The position numbers and the translations under genes were made by a program. Of a stretch of DNA of 64,000 nucleotides, positions 24,935 through 32,500 are shown in pieces. Numbering within the stretch: position 1 is the stretch's first letter; the number at the start of each line of letters is the position of its first letter. Below the pieces are notes generated by a model. That model did not search any database. It was not told where the DNA came from and was given only the letters and a program-made list of their open reading frames with translations. Source of the DNA: Kiritimatiellaeota bacterium B1221 (GTDB lineage: Bacteria > Verrucomicrobiota > Kiritimatiellia > SS1-B-03-39 > UBA6053); contig JARHXX010000010.1 of assembly GCA_029269125.1 (NCBI GenBank), positions 1-64,000 of the forward strand, given 5' to 3'.

Positions 24935-24963
24935 AAAAAAGCCCCCGGGTGCAACCGTGGGGC
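24935..24963 (-). terminator. Minus-oriented hairpin between transposase and ATPase genes
   Basis: GCCCC (24941-24945) and GGGGC (24959-24963) pair, with six A residues on the left. Read on the minus strand this is a stem followed by TTTTTT, an intrinsic terminator facing against the early operon. It may stop antisense transcription. A weaker effect on plus-strand transcription is possible. Confidence 0.5.
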
Positions 24964-25002
24964 GAGTGAATGAATAAACATACAACGAAGGAAATAAACC
25001 AA

Positions 25003-26013
25003 ATGGATGATCAAAAATCAAGAGTAAACCGGCTGATCGAACGGCTGGAGCTTTTCCAGAGTTCGAACAACCTCAGCGACGTCAAGTTCGTGAGTCGTTT
25101 TCAAAAGTTTTTGGGAAGTACAAAAACCTGGCGTCAACGGCTCTGTGCCCGCAAGTGGGAGGAACTGGCCGGGGCAGAGGGTGACGGCCTGGGGAAATGG
25201 GAACAGCGTCTGGGGGCATTGGTCGCGGAGTTGGATGGCTCTACCGATATGACCCAGTACTTGGATAAACTGCCGATCTCCCAATATGCGGCGGTGATGT
25301 ATGAGCGTCTGCAGGGTCAGGGTTCTGACCGGCGCTGTATGATGCTGGTCGGGAACTACGGGGTAGGAAAGACATGGGCAATGCGTTCGATCCGCCGGAA
25401 TAACATTGGTGAAACCGTGTTGATTGAAGCTGACATCTCCTGGCGTCGGTCCTGGTCTCCGATTGCCCGGGCGCTGGCCGAAAAACTGGGCGCAGCCCAA
25501 GGCAATAGCGCCGCCGCGACCTTCCAGAACGTTATCGATTACCTGAAACTCAACCCGCAAACCTTGTTGGTGGATGAAGGGCACGAAGGCGGGGTGTTCA
25601 TTTTGAAGATGCTGAAGACACTGATCAATGAAACGCGCTGCAAGGTGATGATCGCAACCTATCCGACAGGGTGGAACAAGCTCACCAAGAGTTCGCAGGA
25701 TGCCTACCAGGAAGCGCGTCAGTTACTGGGCCGAACGATCAAGCCGATTGAAACCCGCTGGGCCAAGGGGGTGACCGCGGATGATGTGGAGGCTTATATC
25801 GAAGGTTTTGCTCCTACGGTCGGTACGGACAGCAAAGCGCTGGCCAAACGCATCACCGGCAAGGTGCGCGACAACGGCAATCTGCGACTGCTCGCAGACG
25901 CGATCGATAACGCCGCGATTATGGCGGAGGAGGCGAACCTCCCCCTGTCTGCGATCCATATCGAGAAATCGGTCCTCAACCTGTGTGACGGCTCACTCCT
26001 GGAGATTAACTAA
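25003..26013 (+). CDS. MuB-like AAA+ ATPase (transposition target selector)
   Basis: 336 aa from the ATG at 25003, which follows a GAAGGAA ribosome-binding sequence; an upstream ATG at 24970 is less likely. A helical N-terminal domain of about 90 residues is followed by an AAA domain with Walker A VGNYGVGKTWA, Walker B TLLVDEGHEGG and a sensor-like MIATYPTGW, then a helical lid. MuB forms filaments on target DNA and activates MuA. Its TAA is immediately followed by the next ATG. Confidence 0.9.
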   Translation: MDDQKSRVNRLIERLELFQSSNNLSDVKFVSRFQKFLGSTKTWRQRLCARKWEELAGAEGDGLGKWEQRLGALVAELDGSTDMTQYLDKLPISQYAAVMYERLQGQGSDRRCMMLVGNYGVGKTWAMRSIRRNNIGETVLIEADISWRRSWSPIARALAEKLGAAQGNSAAATFQNVIDYLKLNPQTLLVDEGHEGGVFILKMLKTLINETRCKVMIATYPTGWNKLTKSSQDAYQEARQLLGRTIKPIETRWAKGVTADDVEAYIEGFAPTVGTDSKALAKRITGKVRDNGNLRLLADAIDNAAIMAEEANLPLSAIHIEKSVLNLCDGSLLEIN

Positions 26014-26220
26014 ATGCCGACAGCTAAAGCGAAAACAAGCGTTACGAAAGTGAAGAATGGGAACTGGTCTCTGGTGCCCACCCGGGATGCAATGAACAGG
26101 GAGTGCTTCGCCTTCTCACTGAACGGGGAACTGATGATGGATGCCCACCGGGTGATGAAGGTGACGGACCGTGAATTGGCGGAGCTGATTCTCGAAACGC
26201 TGAAAGATAAAAAAATTTAA
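26014..26220 (+). CDS. Small early phage protein of unknown function
   Basis: 68 aa, basic at the N-terminus (MPTAKAKTSVTKVKNGNWSL) with a short beta-rich segment and a C-terminal helix. No domain is recognised. It begins directly on the stop codon of the MuB-like gene, supporting translational coupling in the early operon. Confidence 0.5.
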   Translation: MPTAKAKTSVTKVKNGNWSLVPTRDAMNRECFAFSLNGELMMDAHRVMKVTDRELAELILETLKDKKI

Positions 26221-26243
26221 AAACAAAAACCAAAGGAACACGA

Positions 26244-26864
26244 ATGAATCCACATGACTATATGGAAGATGCCCAGGGGAACCTGGTACACATCAGCAAT
26301 GTGAAAGATGTTGATGTACTCCGGAACGACACAGTGATGGAGTTGGTGCTGGAAGGTCAGAAGGTGGCGAAGGCTGCCGCTGAATTTAAAGCAAAGGCTT
26401 TCGCAGAGATTCTCAGCTTCGCGGATTTGAGCCTGGAGAAGTACGGCAAAAAATGGGGTGGGAAAAAGGGGAACATTACCCTGACCACTTACAATGGTAA
26501 GTACCGGATCATGATCGCCCGCCAGGATACCATCCAGTTTACGGAGCAGCTCACGGCTGCCCAGGATTTGATTATGGAATGTTTTGATGAATGGACGGTA
26601 GGCAGCCGGGATGAAGTCCGGATGCTGATTCATGAAGCGTTCAAGACGAATAAAGCCGGTCAGGTTTCGACAGGCAAGGTGTTGGGGCTGCTGCGCCTGG
26701 AAATTAAACACCCCAAATGGGAGAAGGCCATGGATGCGATCCGTGACAGTATTCAGGTTGCCGGTTCGGCTGCCTACATCCGATTGTATGAGCGGAGGGA
26801 CAACGGTGACTATGAACAGATAGCGCTGGATGGATCTGGAGCGGTTGAAGAGGGAGGAAACTGA
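26244..26864 (+). CDS. DUF3164 family phage protein
   Basis: 206 aa. The pattern DYMEDAQGNLVHISNVKDVD, EILSFADLSLEKYGKKWGGK, KGNITLTTYNGKYRIMIARQ, then KVLGLLRLEIKHPKWEKAMD is that of the DUF3164 family, near-universal in early regions of Mu-like phages. The function is not established. AAGGAA precedes the ATG. It lies between the MuB-like gene and a run of small early genes. Confidence 0.88.
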   Translation: MNPHDYMEDAQGNLVHISNVKDVDVLRNDTVMELVLEGQKVAKAAAEFKAKAFAEILSFADLSLEKYGKKWGGKKGNITLTTYNGKYRIMIARQDTIQFTEQLTAAQDLIMECFDEWTVGSRDEVRMLIHEAFKTNKAGQVSTGKVLGLLRLEIKHPKWEKAMDAIRDSIQVAGSAAYIRLYERRDNGDYEQIALDGSGAVEEGGN

Positions 26865-26866
26865 TC

Positions 26867-27262
26867 ATGGATGCACAGCTTATAAAACAAGCGGGAGAGA
26901 CCTTGATGGAAACGGCTACCAAAGCTCAGGCTGAGCTGATGATGAAATCAGAAGCTGCGGGGAAGATCTCTTCCCGGATTATGGCGCGGTCGATTGAGAT
27001 TGGTGAACTGCGTCAGATGCCGGGAGAGGTGTTGACGGAGGTCTCCGGGATTTCTTTTTTGACCCAGTCCCTGGAAGAGGATTTGAGCCTGGAGGACTGG
27101 ACGGCGGAGACGCTGGAGAATCTGATCAAAACTTCTGTGGATCTGGCGGCGGTGGCCACACGGTTGAGTGAGGCGCTGTATGTGATGCGTCTGAAGCGCT
27201 TGGCTTTGGATAAAGGCAGCATGATCGGTGATCCTTTTGAAGGTATGGGGGCGGCATCATGA
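26867..27262 (+). CDS. Helical early phage protein
   Basis: 131 aa, almost entirely helical and charged, with no recognised domain (TLMETATKAQAELMMKSEAA, LEDWTAETLENLIKTSVDLA). Its last codons overlap the start of the next gene (ATGA). Position in the early operon suggests a role in replication or host takeover, but nothing specific can be read. Confidence 0.5.
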   Translation: MDAQLIKQAGETLMETATKAQAELMMKSEAAGKISSRIMARSIEIGELRQMPGEVLTEVSGISFLTQSLEEDLSLEDWTAETLENLIKTSVDLAAVATRLSEALYVMRLKRLALDKGSMIGDPFEGMGAAS

Positions 27263-27444
27263 ACAGTATCGAAATCCCTTTTGCTTTTTTGGTCACATTG
27301 GTGCTGCTGTGTTGTGCGTCTTTAAGCTTGGTCAGGATCTACTCCGCGATGCTTCGCCAAGTGTTGGCTGAGCCTGAGTTGTACGTGGAAGATTCCAAAG
27401 GGGAATGTGATGTTCCCAGGGAGGCTTTGAAATGCAGCCGCTGA
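27259..27444 (+). CDS. Small single-TM early phage protein
   Basis: 61 aa with one membrane segment (about 5-28: IPFALVTLVLLCCASLSLV type composition) and an acidic C-terminal tail. ATG overlaps the preceding stop and its end overlaps the next gene by 13 bp. No family is known. Confidence 0.5.
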   Translation: MNSIEIPFAFLVTLVLLCCASLSLVRIYSAMLRQVLAEPELYVEDSKGECDVPREALKCSR

Positions 27445-27956
27445 GCAAAAAACAGAAAGCTGAGATTTGTATCCTTGCCCAAAAAGCCTGGAAGAAGGGC
27501 GCCGGAGCAGAGTGGAAAGGCGGTCTGAATGAGGGCGTGTCGGAGACGGCGCTGTTTCGCGCCTGGCGACGTGAACAACAGCAGTCCGCCTGTGGTATGT
27601 CGTCTTTGACGACATGCCTGCATGAGGCGGACTTCCCGCGGCTGATGGCGCATTTCTGCACGCTGGCCGGTGAGCATGATCAGGCCGGATACTGGCTGGA
27701 ACGTTTGCTGGAGGATGGGCGCAACCGCGTTTTGCATATCCTGAAGCGGGAGACCGCCCGCTTTGATTTGGCCTGGCCAGGGTATCCGGGTGCGATTTGC
27801 CGACGACAGTATAAATGCGGATTGGGGGCAGCCTCCGAGAAGCAGCTCTGGGCGTTGGTTTATACGGTGCGGAACCGCGGGACGCGGAAAAAGAAAAAGC
27901 CGAATGGTGAACGTCGCAGATCAAACCGCAGAGGAGCTACCGCTAATGAACGCTAA
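27432..27956 (+). CDS. Early phage protein, GemA-position, unassigned
   Basis: 174 aa. The N-terminus MQPLSKKQKAEICILAQKAW and a later LWALVYTVRNRG segment bracket a helical core (DFPRLMAHFCTLAGEHDQAG, WLERLLEDGRNRVLHIL). The position and opening resemble the GemA/DUF1018 neighbourhood of Mu-like phages, but I cannot claim the family. A small hairpin (ATGTCGTC/GACGACAT, 27597-27615) lies in the coding sequence. The last codons (ATANER*) are made by the CGCTAAT repeat element, which appears to have replaced the original 3' end. Confidence 0.5.
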   Translation: MQPLSKKQKAEICILAQKAWKKGAGAEWKGGLNEGVSETALFRAWRREQQQSACGMSSLTTCLHEADFPRLMAHFCTLAGEHDQAGYWLERLLEDGRNRVLHILKRETARFDLAWPGYPGAICRRQYKCGLGAASEKQLWALVYTVRNRGTRKKKKPNGERRRSNRRGATANER

Positions 27957-28063
27957 TTTATCGCTAATCCCCGCCCGGTGGAATGTCGTCTTTGGGACGG
28001 CTTGCAATTGCAAGCCGCCCCATCTGCCCAAGATCAGTGTGAGATCAGCGGAAATTAGCGGTA
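27938..28063. repeat. CGCTAAT-type inverted repeat element (prophage copy)
   Basis: Left heptamers CGCTAAT at 27941, 27951 and 27962; right-arm mirrored heptamers at 28033, 28044 and 28054. Steps are again 10 and 11 bp. The outer ends TACCGCTAAT and ATTAGCGGTA match perfectly. The centre holds the 20-bp palindrome CGGCTTGCAATTGCAAGCCG (27998-28017). The element overlaps the end of the preceding gene and fills the gap before the 105-aa gene. Confidence 0.75.
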
Positions 28064-28079
28064 AAACAAGGAATGAGTC

Positions 28080-28397
28080 ATGAAAGCAGTCGACTACCGA
28101 AACGAAACCTTTGACCAGGTAAAGGGCCGAATGGATAGCACCCGGAAAGAAATTTGGGCAAAGATGCAGGAAGCCGCCCGGGCGATGACCACCCGGGAGA
28201 TCGCGGACTTCACCGGCATTGATTTGTTGACGGTTCGCCCCCGGATCACTGAGCTTTGTCAGATCGGATTCGTGGAAGTGGAGGGCAACCCCGGCCGTGA
28301 AGGAAAGTATCGCGCAGTCTCCGAGTGGGTTGCTCTCCGGAAATTTGAAAAAGAAGTACGCATCGCGCGGGAACCTCAAATGGAATTGCCTCTATGA
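28080..28397 (+). CDS. Winged-helix DNA-binding early protein
   Basis: 105 aa. Residues 20-75 form a winged helix-turn-helix of MarR/ArsR-like pattern: ARAMTTREIADFTGIDLLTV, RPRITELCQIGFVEVEG, with the wing in NPGREGKYRAVS. Likely a transcription regulator of the early or middle operon, possibly playing the role of Mu Mor/C-type switches by position only. Its end overlaps the next start (ATGA). Confidence 0.6.
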   Translation: MKAVDYRNETFDQVKGRMDSTRKEIWAKMQEAARAMTTREIADFTGIDLLTVRPRITELCQIGFVEVEGNPGREGKYRAVSEWVALRKFEKEVRIAREPQMELPL

Positions 28398-28861
28398 CAT
28401 CATCCTCAAACCATGCCTGGGACCGGAAGCTGAAAAGCACGGCCAACTTTATCGAACAAATGGATCTGTTCAGGAAACCGATTCTCCGGGAAGTGGCTCC
28501 CGGAAAATTTGTGCCTACTGCCGGCACCAGCGAAGATCTGCCCGACGTGATGCTGTGCCGGATTCGGGATCTGGGCAATGGGGAGGTTTCTCTGGAACCC
28601 TATCGGGAAGAGTGGATGCGGATGGATGAAGATAATTTGAAATTGTTGGGCTTGGAAAAATCCCGGCATACCATTTTGAGGCTGGCGGCCGCTGGATTTA
28701 TCGAAGCGCTGAAAGTTGCTCCTCACACCTGGATGCTGAACCTGACCAGCTATTACAACCATCTGCGGCGGATCGCGGAAGCACAGGCGGACGGAGAAAA
28801 CTTTTGGGAAGAAGGCAACGGGAACCGGGAAGCCTACCGCGAAGCGGGGGGATGGTCGTGA
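28394..28861 (+). CDS. Early/middle phage protein of unknown function
   Basis: 155 aa. It opens with a helical segment (DRKLKSTANFIEQMDLFRKP), then a compact region with LPDVMLCRIRDLGNGEVSLE and an HTH-like helix pair (ILRLAAAGFIEALKVAPHTW) near residues 93-112. A DNA-binding role is possible but not certain. Overlaps the winged-helix gene by 4 bp. Confidence 0.5.
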   Translation: MTSSSNHAWDRKLKSTANFIEQMDLFRKPILREVAPGKFVPTAGTSEDLPDVMLCRIRDLGNGEVSLEPYREEWMRMDEDNLKLLGLEKSRHTILRLAAAGFIEALKVAPHTWMLNLTSYYNHLRRIAEAQADGENFWEEGNGNREAYREAGGWS

Positions 28862-28875
28862 ACGCCGGAGGCGTG

Positions 28876-28912
28876 CGAGACGGGGAACGGGGGACTGGGA
28901 ACGGGGGACTGG
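28876..28912. repeat. Short tandem GGGGACTGGGAAC-type repeat
   Basis: In the gap before the Mu F-like gene a 13-bp G-rich unit (GGGAACGGGGGACT and close variants) is repeated two to three times. It is probably simple-sequence expansion; no gene is visible here. Confidence 0.5.
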
Positions 28913-29012
28913 AAACGCACGGAAACGGGCCTGTATGGCGTTTTGTTTTTGGCGGGGTCGATATTCCTTTTGTTCCGAATAGGGGTCTGCGAAGTATCTG
29001 CGAATTTGTTTT

Positions 29013-29042
29013 ACCGCTAATTGGCGCTGATCGGGCGCTAAT
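29013..29042 (+). repeat. Solitary CGCTAAT-type arm
   Basis: CGCTAAT at 29015, CGCTGAT at 29025 and CGCTAAT at 29036 reproduce the 10 and 11 bp spacing of the two inverted elements, but no inverted partner is seen within 200 bp. It ends 27 bp before the ATG of the Mu F-like gene and is followed by short TGACCAATGAC-type repeats. Confidence 0.65.
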
Positions 29043-29068
29043 ATCTAATGACCAATGACTATTGACCC

Positions 29069-30712
29069 ATGACTTTTACAACTTCCCCCATTCCCAACGA
29101 CGAAGCGGCCGCGATGATTGCGGACAAACCGGTTTTTAAAAAAGCGGCTTACGATAAGTTATTGCCTGAGCTGAAGGGTCGGGCGTTCACCATGGCCGGC
29201 ATTGAGGATGCAGACATTTTGTCCAATGTGCGCGGGATGCTGGCGGAGGTGCCTAAGGGCGCGGATTGGAAGGAGACCCGCACAAAAATTGCGGAGGAAC
29301 TTTTGAAGGAGTGGGGAGATCCGAATGCGGATGAAGAAACGCAGCAGAAAATATACGGTAGAGCGATGAAGCGGGCAGAGTTCAATTTGCGCTTTCACAC
29401 GTTTCAGAGTTACCAGGCCGGGCGCTGGCAGACCATGCAGAATCAGAAGGATGTTTTTCCTTATTGGCAGTATGTCGCGTTTGGTGACAATCGGGTGCGG
29501 CCTACCCATGAGGCGCTGGATGGTTTGATTCTCTCTGCGGATGATCCCTTCTGGCATGATCACTATCCGCCCTGGGAATGGGGTTGCCGTTGCCTGGTGC
29601 GGGCTTTGTCGGAAGATGATTACCTGGAAGAGTTGGAACGTGACCAGGATCGGGATCCGGCGGACCGGAAGATCCTTCCGGATGTGTTGCGGGATCGGAT
29701 GCGGGACACGGGTCAACTGCAGCGCGGAACCCAGACGCTGGATGTGCGGAGTCCAAAGCAGAAATTGGAAGCGAAGGGGGAAGACCCGGGGAAAGCTTTT
29801 GGCTGGAACCCGGCGGATCTGCGGATCCCGATCGAGGACATTAAAGGGCGCTATGATGCCAAGACTTTTACGACCTTCGAAAATTGGGCACGGGCAGAAA
29901 AGATTGATGACGGCCGCACTGTCTGGGCCTGGTTAAATGGGGATCCCATTTTGCCACCTTCCGCCCCTGCGAAACTTCCGCCGGTACCGCCGGTGAGCGT
30001 GGATAAATTTCTGGAGGATCTGAAGCTGGATCAACCTGATGCCTGGACAGAAGCGGATTGGCGGAAGGTCCGCAGCGGATTGAAAAAGCCGGATGGGTTG
30101 AAGGCCAAAGATGTGATCACCGGCGTAAGAGGCGCGGATAAAACGGGAACCTTCTCTGAAAGTCATATCCGGGATGTGGTGGAAGAGTTCCTGGCTTTTG
30201 TTCCCCGTTCGGTGGCGACTTCATTACCGAAGTTTCAAGTCAAAGTGGTTCGGCAAAGCAATTCCATGCTGGGAGCCTACAGCGAGCAAACGCGGGAGCT
30301 GATCCTGAACAAAAAAGCCATGGAAACCTATAAACTCAAAACCGGTCTTTCCAAAGCCATGGCGGAAACAACTTACCATGAATTGACCCACTGGGTACAT
30401 GATCACGGTCCAAAATCCTTTGGGGATGAAATGCGGGATCTGTTTGCAGAGCGGACAAAAGGGGAAAGCTTTTTCAGACCCGGACCCGGGCAAAATTATA
30501 AACAGGATCGGTGGTATACATTGTATGCCGGCAGGGTGTATGATTTTGAAAATAAGCAAACCCCTCCCGGATCTGAGGTGGCGACGACCCATATGCAGCT
30601 GTTTTCAGATCCGGCGGAGGCCGCGGCAAAAGTCGCCTATGCACAGAACGGAGATACGATTGTTCCCAACCTGAAACGGGTGCTTAAAATTTTTACAGGA
30701 GAAATACAATGA
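29069..30712 (+). CDS. Mu F-like head morphogenesis protein fused to a zincin-type domain
   Basis: 547 aa. Residues 1-210 are a Mu gp30/SPP1 gp7-type minor head domain (FNLRFHTFQSYQAGRWQTMQ, FGDNRVRPTHEALDGLI, the Cys-bearing WEWGCRCLVRAL). After a Pro-rich linker, residues about 350-547 form a second domain with TTYHELTHWVHDHG near 434, an HExxH zinc-metalloprotease motif. E in PPGSEVATTHMQLF is a possible third ligand. Such C-terminal enzyme domains on minor head proteins may be injected effectors or head-maturation proteases. The 87-aa gene starts inside its stop region. Confidence 0.85.
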   Translation: MTFTTSPIPNDEAAAMIADKPVFKKAAYDKLLPELKGRAFTMAGIEDADILSNVRGMLAEVPKGADWKETRTKIAEELLKEWGDPNADEETQQKIYGRAMKRAEFNLRFHTFQSYQAGRWQTMQNQKDVFPYWQYVAFGDNRVRPTHEALDGLILSADDPFWHDHYPPWEWGCRCLVRALSEDDYLEELERDQDRDPADRKILPDVLRDRMRDTGQLQRGTQTLDVRSPKQKLEAKGEDPGKAFGWNPADLRIPIEDIKGRYDAKTFTTFENWARAEKIDDGRTVWAWLNGDPILPPSAPAKLPPVPPVSVDKFLEDLKLDQPDAWTEADWRKVRSGLKKPDGLKAKDVITGVRGADKTGTFSESHIRDVVEEFLAFVPRSVATSLPKFQVKVVRQSNSMLGAYSEQTRELILNKKAMETYKLKTGLSKAMAETTYHELTHWVHDHGPKSFGDEMRDLFAERTKGESFFRPGPGQNYKQDRWYTLYAGRVYDFENKQTPPGSEVATTHMQLFSDPAEAAAKVAYAQNGDTIVPNLKRVLKIFTGEIQ

Positions 30713-30972
30713 AGACCCTTACCCGCATTTTCAAAAAAGGAACGGAGACCTTTACCGTCACCGGCCGCTTTGCATTTATGAATGGACTGGGAGAGATTCA
30801 GGTGGATGGGGATGCATCGGGTTTTGAGAAGGCAGCCAAGGACAAAACCGGGGTGCCGGTTGCCTGGGAAAGTATGAGCGGGGAAATGTTCCAGGGTGCC
30901 TTTACCCGGGATCCGATGGGCTGGGAGATCCGGACGGAAGAGGATGGGGAGTGGGGTGTTTTGGAATCGTAA
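30709..30972 (+). CDS. Small phage protein after the head gene
   Basis: 87 aa, acidic, beta-rich (TRIFKKGTETFTVTGRFAFM, DPMGWEIRTEEDGEWGVLES). The ATG overlaps the F-like gene stop (ATGA). Given this coupling, an inhibitor or chaperone of the fused zincin domain is conceivable, as with effector-immunity pairs, but this is speculation. Confidence 0.5.
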   Translation: MKTLTRIFKKGTETFTVTGRFAFMNGLGEIQVDGDASGFEKAAKDKTGVPVAWESMSGEMFQGAFTRDPMGWEIRTEEDGEWGVLES

Positions 30973-30988
30973 ATTCGAACCCGCCAGC

Positions 30989-31711
30989 CTACCGAGCTTC
31001 GGGCCTTTCAGCTAATAGATTCACAGCCTCAATGACACCATAAATACCAGGCGTCCCTGAGGGGTCAGCAACAGCTTCCCTCGCCACGGTCATGAAATGC
31101 AGGTGGTTGTAGAGTAGACATAAAATGGTTTGGGCAGCCTCTTCTGAAGAAGACGATACCCCATACCCACTTTCAAAACTGATGCTAATAAATTCCTTTC
31201 CTGAAGCATCACTACTAAATGACATTTCTGGATTACACATATCCGTATTTTTCATTATAAGTCTGATTTGATCGAAACTTATTGAAGATGGGAAACTGAT
31301 CCATGAATCACTATGAACCCCACCTCCCTCTGCATCCAAAGTAATTGTCAGTTGGGTGCTTGCAGGAGTACAATACCCGGGTTCTGATATATATTTTAAA
31401 TCTTCGATCTGGATTGTGACCGATCTGCTGGCATTGAGGCGGTACTTCATTTCAATCTGTGGCCGTAAATCGAATGAGAATCGAAAACCCTGCTGCTTTA
31501 GAATATATTCGGAATGGTTAAGGATCTCATCTAATTTATGTTTTAAACCTTCAACAACATCAGGTGATTCAAGATAAACGGCGGTGAAGTCTTCTGCGGG
31601 TTGCTCACTCTCGGCATTGTGAAAAATTTGTAGTTCTTCAAATGCCCATGCCAGTTTTCCTTTTCTACTTTGAGAGTATTTCTTCATATGGTTCACTGTT
31701 GAATTATTCAC
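30989..31711 (-). CDS. Antisense-oriented AT-rich moron, function unknown
   Basis: 240 aa on the opposite strand to all surrounding structural genes and visibly AT-richer. Predominantly beta and acidic (TQLTITLDAEGGGVHSDSWI, KEFISISFESGYGVSSSSEE) with a helical end (AAQTILCLLYNHLHFMTVAR). No family is recognised. It interrupts the head operon between F-like and G-like genes, converges with the 87-aa gene and has its own upstream space. These are the classical properties of a moron expressed from the lysogen. Confidence 0.6.
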   Translation of the reverse strand: MNNSTVNHMKKYSQSRKGKLAWAFEELQIFHNAESEQPAEDFTAVYLESPDVVEGLKHKLDEILNHSEYILKQQGFRFSFDLRPQIEMKYRLNASRSVTIQIEDLKYISEPGYCTPASTQLTITLDAEGGGVHSDSWISFPSSISFDQIRLIMKNTDMCNPEMSFSSDASGKEFISISFESGYGVSSSSEEAAQTILCLLYNHLHFMTVAREAVADPSGTPGIYGVIEAVNLLAERPEAR

Positions 31712-31750
31712 TACTTATAACACATGGAAAATCTTTCTGGAATAAAATAT

Positions 31751-31786
31751 AAACTACCGCCAGAGTGGTATGCTCTGGCTGCTTTT
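31751..31786 (+). terminator. Terminator-like hairpin and late-gene element, copy 2
   Basis: AAACTACCGCCAGAG begins at 31751, 55 nt before the G-like gene ATG (31806). GCCAGAG (31760-31766) pairs with CTCTGGC (31774-31780) and is followed by GCTTTTTT. It fits both an intrinsic terminator and the conserved element shared with the sites at 17736 (minus), 35181 and 44225. Confidence 0.6.
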
Positions 31787-31805
31787 TTGTGGGAATATAT
31801 CGAGA

Positions 31806-32312
31806 ATGCAAACCCGAATCTCCCTTTCCTACGACACCATTTCCCCTGACTTGCAGAAGAAGCTGCAGCAGATCAGTGACCAGAAAGCTATCCTGGAAGC
31901 CGCCGGCCTGCAGTTAGTATCCTGGGCTCAGGCGGCTTTTGAAGATCCGACAAAGAGGCCGCTGCCATGGCCGGCTCGGAAGTCGGGGAGCAATCCGCTG
32001 CTGAAAAAGAGCCGGGCACTGCAGCAGTCTATCCGGGTGGCGAGTATTTCCCAGGATGCGGTGATCGTGGGGACGGATCGGAAATATGCTGCGTATCATC
32101 AATGGGGCACGGCTCCTTATGTGATCCGCCCGCGGGTGAAGAAGGCGTTGTTCTGGAATGGGGCCGTGCATCCGGTGAAGAAGGTGAATCATCCGGGTTT
32201 GCCGGCACGGCCTTTTTTGCCGTTTTACCAAAGTGGCCGTATCATGCCGGAGGCGCAACGCCGGGTATTGAATGTGATTAAGCGTAAGCTGGATGGTTCC
32301 GGAACGGCTTGA
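31806..32312 (+). CDS. Mu G-like virion morphogenesis protein (gp31)
   Basis: 168 aa from the ATG at 31806; the longer frame starting at 31770 lies in a terminator hairpin and is rejected. Family signs are the helical opening SPDLQKKLQQISDQKAILEA, the motif KKSRALQQSIRV, VGTDRKYAAYHQWGT and the end LPARPFLPF. In Mu this protein helps join head and tail. The moron and the nuclease cassette sit on either side of it. Confidence 0.85.
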   Translation: MQTRISLSYDTISPDLQKKLQQISDQKAILEAAGLQLVSWAQAAFEDPTKRPLPWPARKSGSNPLLKKSRALQQSIRVASISQDAVIVGTDRKYAAYHQWGTAPYVIRPRVKKALFWNGAVHPVKKVNHPGLPARPFLPFYQSGRIMPEAQRRVLNVIKRKLDGSGTA

Positions 32313-32500
32313 GTTCTTTTGAGGTTGCGGTTCCGTTTTTTTCGTGGTGGAATGGGTTTTTATATGAATGAAAACTCAATTGTTTATATCAACCCGATCC
32401 TGTTTTATGATCTTCCTCTTTGGGTGGAAGAACGGGTTTGTTGGGTAATTTGTTCAGAAAATAACTGATATAATCCGCAGAACTCAAAACACCTGGTAAT

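Noticed and set aside
28804-29058. 84-aa open frame before the Mu F-like gene
   Set aside because: It overlaps the end of the 155-aa gene, is built from G-rich tandem repeat and CGCTAAT repeat sequence, and has no domain or ribosome-binding site.
31770-31805. Upstream start for the G-like gene
   Set aside because: It lies in the terminator hairpin and adds a hydrophobic leader unlike the family.
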